From positions 1-5,000 of the forward strand of contig CANNLO010000363.1 in the NCBI GenBank assembly GCA_947505055.1: a DNA stretch of 5,000 nucleotides, in the 5' to 3' direction. Below the pieces are notes generated by a model, which saw nothing but the letters and a program-made list of their open reading frames with translations, had not been told where the DNA came from and searched no databases. The position numbers and the translations under genes were made by a program. Source of the DNA: Methylococcaceae bacterium. GTDB taxonomy: Bacteria; Pseudomonadota; Gammaproteobacteria; Methylococcales; Methylomonadaceae. Below are positions 1-5,000 of the stretch, in pieces; position 1 is the stretch's first letter, and each line of letters begins with the position of its first letter.

Positions 1-746
1 ATAACCAGTATGAGCAATCCAATTGACGACATTTTTTGTTTTACTGTGAACTTGTTGAAGCCCAATAAAAATAGTATTAATGTTGCAATAAAACCCATGC
101 GTGAAAAAGATAACACAATAACCAAAAGAGCGCAGATTATCGACAGATAATCCAGTTTACTGAAAGCGGCTTTTTCTTTGCCAAAATTATAAGCAAGCAC
201 CATGACGCCTAAGCCGCCAAGTTCATTGGCATGCATTCCCATGTTAACGGAAATCAAGTTACGCCCGGCTTCATAATCCGCACTGCCGCTTGAACCCTGA
301 AAAAAAAAGTACAGCATAAAAGGCAGTATTATTACTGGAATCAGGCTTGCCGCATTTTCCATATTTCTACAACCCTTAGTCAGGCAATATTTATAAACCA
401 ACCAACCTGTAAAAATAAACTGGATTGGTTTAAATAAATACGTCAACAGATAGCCAGTCAAAGGCATTAAATCGCTACTAACCGAGGGATGTACATTTTC
501 ATAATCTATTGCCGTGTAGATCGCGGCAAGAACGTAGACTACTAAAAAAAAAATTAATGATGATCTAAAATAATTGCTTATAGGTTTAATACTGGCACCG
601 CCAAAACCTAATACTGCAGCCATAGCTATTATCCAGATTATATTTACAGGACTGTTGCCATGTATTCCGAGTAGCTTTTGTGGCATAAACTCGATATGAA
701 TAAGAGGCATAAGCACAATGAGTAAACCTAAAAAAAAAGTCTGCAT
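1..746 (-). CDS. Wzy / O-antigen ligase-like polysaccharide polymerase, 3' end missing
   Basis: This is an inner-membrane protein that by family would polymerise (Wzy) or ligate lipid-linked O-antigen repeat units on the periplasmic side. The frame begins MQTFFLGLLIVLMPLIHIEF and stays open to the window edge, giving 248 full codons; the C-terminal half is missing. Most of it is hydrophobic, with about seven to eight visible membrane segments. Two patches fit the O-antigen ligase/polymerase superfamily: NMGMHANELGG around residues 168-178, like the usual N-E-L-A type motif, and SFSRMGF around 213-219, like the S-R-G/M motif before a late membrane helix. The start is ATG at 746, because an in-frame TAA lies two codons upstream. 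No Shine-Dalgarno sequence is seen and the leader is very AT-rich. The gene follows the glycosyltransferase after 43 nt. G+C is the lowest in the window, about one third. Three 9-10 nt T runs on the coding strand are all read through in frame. Wzy versus ligase cannot be settled from this part. Confidence 0.8.
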   Translation of the reverse strand, partial: MQTFFLGLLIVLMPLIHIEFMPQKLLGIHGNSPVNIIWIIAMAAVLGFGGASIKPISNYFRSSLIFFLVVYVLAAIYTAIDYENVHPSVSSDLMPLTGYLLTYLFKPIQFIFTGWLVYKYCLTKGCRNMENAASLIPVIILPFMLYFFFQGSSGSADYEAGRNLISVNMGMHANELGGLGVMVLAYNFGKEKAAFSKLDYLSIICALLVIVLSFSRMGFIATLILFLLGFNKFTVKQKMSSIGLLILV

Positions 747-789
747 ATATTATATATAAAATAGTAAAATCAGAGTGTATATCTTAAAA

Positions 790-1704
790 TCAGTCATTAA
801 TCTTTAAATAATGTCTATAAAAATTAAACATATAAGCAGGAGTTATTAATTTAATTATTCTAACGCCGATTTTAAAATAATTCCATTTAATAGGTTCATT
901 CAACAAAAATCGCATCGCATCCATCTTTCTGTGACGAGTGAGCCATGTAAAATATCCGCTCAAGGCATGGTTGACGAAATCAATGTATTCTGGCGTGTCG
1001 CGGTATAGCTGCCCGATTTTATATGTTTCGTCATATAAAGGCTGGCTTGACCAATTGTTGTCATGTCTCCTGTAATAGGTATAAATCTCTCCGGTATGTA
1101 ATATTTCTTTCCCTGCATAAGCCAGCTTAAGCGCCATAGATAAATCTTCAATCTTAACTGATTCATCATAGCCCCCCACCGATAATAAAACGCTGGTTCT
1201 CGCCATAACGGTAGGGCCACAAACAGTAATGTTATTTTGCATAAGTTCTTTAAATGTCACAGGACCAGATGTTCTTGAGTGTGAGTAGTTGACTTTCTGG
1301 CCTTGATCATCAATGCAGCTTACATCGCCTGAAAGCATGTCGACATTTTTGTTTAGCTCAAGATAACGAACCTGCCGTTCTGTTTTATCGGTTAGCCATA
1401 TATCATCTGTGGACAACATGGTGAAATATTCACCTTTTGCCATTTGCAAAGCTTTGTTGAGTGTCTTGATTAGACCTATATTCTGTTGCTTGATAAAAAT
1501 GAAATTATATTGATTGGCTAATTCTTCGATTATGCTCGCACTGTTATCACTTGAGTCATTATCAAATACAATCAATTCAATATTTTTATAAGTTTGATCA
1601 AGGGCTGACATAATCGAAGCCTGAACAAACGGCTCGTGATTCCAGCATACCAAAACTGCCGTCACCAGTGGGTTCTTCGGATCAGATTCGTTCAATTTAC
1701 TCAT
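790..1704 (-). CDS. Family 2 glycosyltransferase (GT-A fold)
   Basis: The protein is a cytoplasmic or membrane-associated glycosyltransferase that probably adds one sugar to the undecaprenyl-linked repeat unit; donor and acceptor cannot be read from sequence. Its 304 residues match the usual length. The GT-A nucleotide-binding half starts at about residue 13 (VTAVLVCWNHEPFVQASIMS), followed by DNDSSDNS at 48-55. The metal/donor-binding DXD-type motif is STDD at 98-101, within LSTDDIWLTDK. GGYDESVKIEDLSMALKLA at 177-195 supplies the acidic E-D pair typical of the catalytic-base region. YYRRHDNNWS at 210-219 matches the Y-R-x-H element common in this subgroup. The C-terminal segment (about 255-304) is basic and aromatic, with no clear membrane helix. 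The start ATG overlaps the flippase stop (ATGA) and has an AGGA eight bases upstream, so the start is well supported. G+C is about 39% by sampling, below the aminotransferase gene. Confidence 0.93.
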   Translation of the reverse strand: MSKLNESDPKNPLVTAVLVCWNHEPFVQASIMSALDQTYKNIELIVFDNDSSDNSASIIEELANQYNFIFIKQQNIGLIKTLNKALQMAKGEYFTMLSTDDIWLTDKTERQVRYLELNKNVDMLSGDVSCIDDQGQKVNYSHSRTSGPVTFKELMQNNITVCGPTVMARTSVLLSVGGYDESVKIEDLSMALKLAYAGKEILHTGEIYTYYRRHDNNWSSQPLYDETYKIGQLYRDTPEYIDFVNHALSGYFTWLTRHRKMDAMRFLLNEPIKWNYFKIGVRIIKLITPAYMFNFYRHYLKIND

Positions 1705-3215
1705 TTTTTAAATCCTATTTTTGCTGTCAGAGTCCGTCCAACGCCGCCTAGTCGACCAATAGATCCGGTGATGTTACTCTTGTGCGACAATTGTATTACT
1801 GTGTACAAAGCAAATATGCTGGCTGCGATGATCGCCGTGATTTCACCCGCTAAAGATGACCAGCGGCTTAGCAAAACTATCCATACGCAAAGCAAAAAGG
1901 TTGCAACCAGCAGTTTAAAATTAGTCTCAGTCCACGAAAATTGGATTCTTCGCCAGGCTAGTATGTATACCAGGGGCAAATAGTACGCATAGGTAACCAA
2001 AAATGCGATACCGGTGATTTTTAACCCGGTGTCGGCGATTAGTCCAACAACGAGCCCACCCATTAGTAGCAAGGTTGTGGTTTCTGTAAAAAAAAAGGTT
2101 TTTCCGGCGCCTGCCGCAAGAATTACAAATCCCAATGGCCAGCTTGCAACTTTCAGTATATCACCCAGTATCTGCCAGCGCAGTACTTCAATAGTCGGTG
2201 CAAACGCAGAGGAATAGAGTATATGAATTATCCAAGGTGTTAAGCCGATCATCGCAATAAAAACCGGTGCGCTGAGCAATAATGCAATTTCAGTCTGTTC
2301 ATTGACCAATCGCGCTGCTGCTGCTTTGTCATTAATAATTCCGCTTAATCGTGGATAGTAATCAGCCCCCATTGCGGCAAGCACAAAGCCGATATATTGC
2401 ATGGAAATAGCCCAAGCTGCCTGAAAATGACCCACAGCATCGAGTCCCAACTGATCGCTTACAGAGACTCTAATCCACAGTTGCACTAAAGTTTCCACTA
2501 AGCCTGCTCCCATAAAGGGAAGGCCTAGGCGTAATAACATTTGCCATTGTCTGGTGAGCTCCTGGACGTTGATTTTGCTTGGTTGAACTTTGGCTAGTCG
2601 TGATACGTACAGATGTCCGAGTAAAAAATTAAATAAAGGCCCAATCAAAATAAAAGCCCACAAGGCGGTGCTGCCCCATTGCCATAACAAACCAATGCCC
2701 AGGATAGTATTAAGGATAGATCCGTAGACGCTGATGCGAGCGATATCGCCAATTTGGCGCATGCCTTGTATCAATGCGCCCTGTGAGGCACTGGCTACTG
2801 AAAGTGCTACACCTAAGGCTAGCCAGTCAACGACGCCTGCATGTTCGGTGTCGCCCAAGACATGCGCGGCCAATTGCTCACGCAACGTCCATACGACTAA
2901 GGCACCCGCACCAGCAAGTAACAACGCGCCCCAAAAAATGGCGCGTCTTGCCACTGCGATGGCATGTGCATTATCGCTGGCATGAGCTTCAGCGATTTGA
3001 CGTGTGCCTACTGTGCCGATACCCATGCTGGCTATTGAGGTGGCGGTAGACATCAGTGTAGTGTACAAGCTGATTAGGCCCATACCCGAAGGCCCCAGCA
3101 ATATCGCCAGAACTTTGGTCCGTGCTAATCCGATCAGAATATTGAGAACCGATGATCCTCCGATAATGGAGGAGGTCTTTAGTATGCGTCGGTAAGATGC
3201 TGTTTGATCGGTCAT
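1701..3215 (-). CDS. wzx: Wzx-type O-antigen / lipid-linked oligosaccharide flippase
   Basis: This is a polytopic inner-membrane translocase of the polysaccharide transport (MOP) superfamily, which moves undecaprenyl-pyrophosphate-linked repeat units from the cytoplasmic to the periplasmic leaflet. The 504 residues show about 14 hydrophobic segments, from roughly residue 15 to 475, then a basic cytoplasmic tail of about 30 residues. Family landmarks are YRRILKTSSIIGGSSVLNI at 8-26, ARTKVLAILLGPSGMGLISLY at 31-51, and ADYYPRLS at 284-291, the D-Y-Y-P-R-L motif common in WzxE-like O-antigen translocases. It is somewhat longer than the roughly 415-480 residues of many Wzx proteins because of the C-terminal tail. 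The start ATG directly abuts the TAA of the aminotransferase gene and has no visible Shine-Dalgarno sequence, so translation probably depends on coupling. The stop overlaps the glycosyltransferase start by 4 nt. A run of nine T on the coding strand encodes FFF at 374-376. Substrate is unknown. Confidence 0.93.
   Translation of the reverse strand: MTDQTASYRRILKTSSIIGGSSVLNILIGLARTKVLAILLGPSGMGLISLYTTLMSTATSIASMGIGTVGTRQIAEAHASDNAHAIAVARRAIFWGALLLAGAGALVVWTLREQLAAHVLGDTEHAGVVDWLALGVALSVASASQGALIQGMRQIGDIARISVYGSILNTILGIGLLWQWGSTALWAFILIGPLFNFLLGHLYVSRLAKVQPSKINVQELTRQWQMLLRLGLPFMGAGLVETLVQLWIRVSVSDQLGLDAVGHFQAAWAISMQYIGFVLAAMGADYYPRLSGIINDKAAAARLVNEQTEIALLLSAPVFIAMIGLTPWIIHILYSSAFAPTIEVLRWQILGDILKVASWPLGFVILAAGAGKTFFFTETTTLLLMGGLVVGLIADTGLKITGIAFLVTYAYYLPLVYILAWRRIQFSWTETNFKLLVATFLLCVWIVLLSRWSSLAGEITAIIAASIFALYTVIQLSHKSNITGSIGRLGGVGRTLTAKIGFKK
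1713..1716 (-). promoter_or_regulatory. Ribosome binding site of the glycosyltransferase gene
   Basis: AGGA on the minus strand lies eight bases before the ATG at 1704, inside the last codons of the flippase gene. It supports that start and makes this the clearest ribosome binding site at any internal junction in the window. Confidence 0.55.
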
Positions 3216-4748
3216 TTATTTGCAGGTATTTAGTGTTGCAATGACTGTCTCAACGCCTGCACTTTTCAGGTGTGGCCCCATAGGCAAACTCAACACATTT
3301 TTATGAATGCGTTCAGCGATAGGGAAAGCACCTTCACCAAAACCCAGTTCGGCATAAGCTGCTTGTAGATGTGGTGGAATAGGGTAGTGGATTAACGAGC
3401 CTATACCTGCTTCTTGTAGCGTTTTTTGCAAGCTGTCCCGCTGCGGATGTTGCACTACATAAAGATGCCAGGCCGGTTCGGCCCATTCTGGAACAAAGGG
3501 TAATAGCAAGCCGGTGTTTACCAATTCGTTGCTATAACGTGCAGCGATATTGGCTCTTCGAGCATTCCATTCGTCCAACACTTTAAGCTTGTCGCGCAAA
3601 GCAGCTGCCTGGAGTGGATCTAGGCGGCTATTGAAGCCGCGTACTTCGTTGACATATTTAACCCGTGAACCATAGTTACGCAAAACCTTGATGCGGTCGG
3701 CAATTTCCGGGTCACTAGTGGTGATGGCACCGCCGTCGCCGAATGCGCCGAGGTTTTTGCCGGGGTAAAAACTCCAGGCCACGACATCGCCGTGAGCGCC
3801 GAGTTTTTTGCCTTTATAACGCGCTCCGTGGGCTTGGGCGCCATCTTCGAGTACGCGTAAGCCGTGTTTTTTGGCAATTGCCAAAATAGGTTCCATGTCG
3901 GCAGGTTGACCATAAAGATGCACCGGCAGAATGACTTTGGTGCGCGAGGTGATCGCGGCTTCTATTTTGCTAGGGTCTAAATTATAGGTTGCGGCATCCG
4001 GTTCGACAGGCACGGGTATTGCGCCACATTGGCTGACGGCTAGCCAGGTGGCGATATAGGTATTGGACGGTACTATAACTTCATCGCCCGGCTTTACCTC
4101 TAAGGCCAGTAATGCCAGATGTAAGGCATCCAGGCCATTAGCGACGCCTACACAATGTTTTGCCTCGCAATAGTCGGCGTATTCTGCTTCAAAGGCGTCG
4201 ACTTCGGGGCCGAGTATGTACCAGCCGGAATTTAGCACGCGGTCAAAGCTTTGTTCTAGTTCTGTGCGCAGTTCAATTTGTGTGGCTTTAAGGTCGAGGA
4301 AAGGAACATTTATAGACGTTGGTGTTGATGCGATTTTAAGGAATTCAGCGGGTGTGATGCAATGTGGTGATAATTTGGCAAAATCGGTATCGCGAGTAAT
4401 AATTTTAACGCCGATTAGATCCGCAGCGGCATGAATTTGGTAGTCCTCAAGGTCGTGTTGGGCTAGTGGATGCTCCCAATCAATGGATGCAGGCGTTTTG
4501 AATAATACGACATGTGCCTGAAAGAATGCCCATAATTCTCTGGCTTCATTCTGATTATTTAAACCTAGACGTTTTATTTCCCGATGAAAAACATAATCAA
4601 TGGTCGCCAATTGATGCGCTACAACCAGGAATTTTTGCCATTGGTTGAATATAACATGAGGAACTTCTTTATAAAAAGGATTAGCGTCTTCTCGAGCTAA
4701 CAGTAAGTCCAAAACTATGTTTGTGTCTAATACAACTTGATCAGCCAT
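3216..4748 (-). CDS. PIN-domain ribonuclease fused to a DegT/DnrJ/EryC1-type sugar aminotransferase
   Basis: This is a 510-residue two-domain protein, numbered from ATG 4748. Residues 3-139 form a PIN nuclease domain of the toxin type: VVLDTN at 5-10 (D8), D51 in ATIDYVF, DLED at 99-102, TRDTDF at 118-123 and a typical ending ITPAEFLKI. All four acidic metal-binding positions appear filled. After a short linker (about 140-145), residues 146-510 form a full-length PLP aminotransferase: [17 protein letters not shown] at 204-211, EDGAQAHGA at 301-309 (D302 pairs with the cofactor nitrogen) and [15 protein letters not shown] at 326-340 with K331 as the Schiff-base lysine. It most resembles FdtB/QdtB/TylB enzymes, which aminate dTDP-3-keto-6-deoxyhexoses with glutamate; exact substrate is inferred. 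A TTG at 4757 is an alternative start. AAGGA at 4761-4765 lies 3 bases from TTG and 12 from ATG, so neither spacing is ideal; ATG is preferred. The start overlaps the upstream ORF by 8 nt. No in-frame ATG, GTG or TTG sits at the domain junction. Confidence 0.93.
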   Translation of the reverse strand: MADQVVLDTNIVLDLLLAREDANPFYKEVPHVIFNQWQKFLVVAHQLATIDYVFHREIKRLGLNNQNEARELWAFFQAHVVLFKTPASIDWEHPLAQHDLEDYQIHAAADLIGVKIITRDTDFAKLSPHCITPAEFLKIASTPTSINVPFLDLKATQIELRTELEQSFDRVLNSGWYILGPEVDAFEAEYADYCEAKHCVGVANGLDALHLALLALEVKPGDEVIVPSNTYIATWLAVSQCGAIPVPVEPDAATYNLDPSKIEAAITSRTKVILPVHLYGQPADMEPILAIAKKHGLRVLEDGAQAHGARYKGKKLGAHGDVVAWSFYPGKNLGAFGDGGAITTSDPEIADRIKVLRNYGSRVKYVNEVRGFNSRLDPLQAAALRDKLKVLDEWNARRANIAARYSNELVNTGLLLPFVPEWAEPAWHLYVVQHPQRDSLQKTLQEAGIGSLIHYPIPPHLQAAYAELGFGEGAFPIAERIHKNVLSLPMGPHLKSAGVETVIATLNTCK

Positions 4749-4956
4749 GTTTTTCAATCATCCTTTCGTGCCAGAGTTCTTTGTCGGATTTATCAGAAGC
4801 TGTATATTTAACTGCACCGTAAAGTGCTTCCAACAGACGGTCAAGTGTCTGAATATCTACTGAATTGTCAGGCTGCGACGAATTTTGTATGTTATTAATT
4901 ACAGGTAGCGTTTCAGAGCTACTAAGCTGATTTTTAACTTCTTTTTTTTCTGTCAT
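4741..4956 (-). CDS. Small hydrophilic protein in antitoxin position, family not recognised
   Basis: The protein has 71 residues if started at ATG 4956. I do not recognise a family. Residues 1-32 are polar and probably disordered ([20 protein letters not shown], then asparagine- and serine-rich). Residues 33-50 look like an amphipathic helix ([18 protein letters not shown]), and the end is a charged segment finishing [13 protein letters not shown] disordered part plus a helical part is common in antitoxins that wrap around PIN toxins. The stop overlaps the ATG of the PIN-aminotransferase gene by 8 nt, the arrangement expected of a toxin-antitoxin pair with the antitoxin first. That role is inferred from position and size only; no recognised DNA-binding fold is visible. 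The frame remains open from 4956 to the window edge (LPEGSNIELDVNEV), so the real start may be outside; no good Shine-Dalgarno sequence precedes 4956. G+C is about 40%, like the PIN part and unlike the aminotransferase part. Confidence 0.6.
   Translation of the reverse strand: MTEKKEVKNQLSSSETLPVINNIQNSSQPDNSVDIQTLDRLLEALYGAVKYTASDKSDKELWHERMIEKHG
4761..4765 (-). promoter_or_regulatory. Possible ribosome binding site of the PIN-aminotransferase gene
   Basis: AAGGA on the minus strand lies inside the last codons of the upstream small ORF, 3 bases before a TTG (4757) and 12 bases before an in-frame ATG (4748). It is the only purine-rich candidate there. The spacing does not decide between the two starts, which differ by three residues. 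Confidence 0.4.
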
Positions 4957-5000
4957 GACTTCGTTTACATCCAGTTCTATGTTGCTGCCTTCTGGTAGAT

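Noticed and set aside
241..330. Apparent frameshift in the wzy-like gene at the poly-T tract near 300-308
   Set aside because: A first reading with one extra T gave a stop. Recounting gave nine T, and the frame then continues with a sensible membrane-protein sequence to the window edge.
749..754. Perfect TATAAT on the minus strand just before the wzy-like gene
   Set aside because: It lies three bases before the ATG, so a transcript would begin within or after the start codon. The expected -35 position holds no TTGACA-like sequence, and the surrounding 43-nt gap is almost all A and T.
747..789. Possible terminator between the glycosyltransferase and wzy-like genes
   Set aside because: The 43-nt gap holds no GC-rich inverted repeat followed by a T run, so read-through of the operon is more likely.
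960..1220. Minus-strand frame of 86 codons inside the glycosyltransferase gene
   Set aside because: It is an alternative-frame shadow of a gene with clear GT-A motifs.
1636..1983. Plus-strand open frame of 115 codons
   Set aside because: It is antisense to the flippase and glycosyltransferase genes, whose minus-strand frames carry recognisable family motifs. The plus-strand translation resembles nothing and has no Shine-Dalgarno sequence worth noting.
2734..3195. Three overlapping plus-strand open frames opposite the flippase 5' region
   Set aside because: They arise from the higher G+C of that stretch. Their translations are low in complexity (Ala, Pro, Arg and His rich) and they mutually overlap in different frames.
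3869..3886. 18-bp perfect palindrome TTTTGGCAATTGCCAAAA
   Set aside because: It sits inside the aminotransferase coding region and reads as ordinary family residues (PILAIAKK). There is no loop, no neighbouring T-run terminator layout on the transcribed strand, and no reason to place an operator there.

Overview
The window is a tightly packed block of a surface-polysaccharide (O-antigen or exopolysaccharide) gene cluster. Every gene I can support lies on the minus strand, so transcription runs from position 5000 towards 1. Protein sequences look proteobacterial, most likely gammaproteobacterial. A methanotroph-like (Methylococcales) host is a guess from general resemblance and is not demonstrated.

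In transcription order there is (a) a small acidic, lysine-rich protein of unknown family at 4741-4956, whose 5' end may lie outside the window; (b) a 510-residue two-domain protein at 3216-4748, made of a complete PIN ribonuclease domain followed in frame by a complete DegT/DnrJ/EryC1-type PLP sugar aminotransferase; (c) a Wzx-type lipid-linked oligosaccharide flippase at 1701-3215; (d) a family 2 glycosyltransferase at 790-1704; (e) the first 248 codons of a Wzy/O-antigen-ligase-like membrane protein at 1-746, cut by the left edge. Junctions are an 8-nt overlap, direct abutment (TAA|ATG), a 4-nt ATGA overlap and a 43-nt gap, which suggests one translationally coupled operon. No terminator or convincing promoter was seen, and no stretch over 300 bases lacks a gene.

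Read together, the aminotransferase would make a nucleotide-linked amino-deoxy sugar (a dTDP-3-amino-3,6-dideoxyhexose by family resemblance). The glycosyltransferase would add a sugar to the undecaprenyl-linked repeat unit, Wzx would flip it, and the Wzy-like protein would polymerise it.

The unusual element is the join of a toxin-type PIN nuclease to a sugar aminotransferase, preceded by an overlapping small ORF placed where a toxin-antitoxin pair would carry its antitoxin. Base composition changes near the join (about 42% G+C over the PIN part, about 51% over the aminotransferase part, by hand count), and the codon where a free-standing aminotransferase would start is ATA. This looks like a toxin-antitoxin pair that became fused to a polysaccharide gene. 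A secondary point is the set of 9-10 nt homopolymer tracts in the wzy-like and wzx-like genes.
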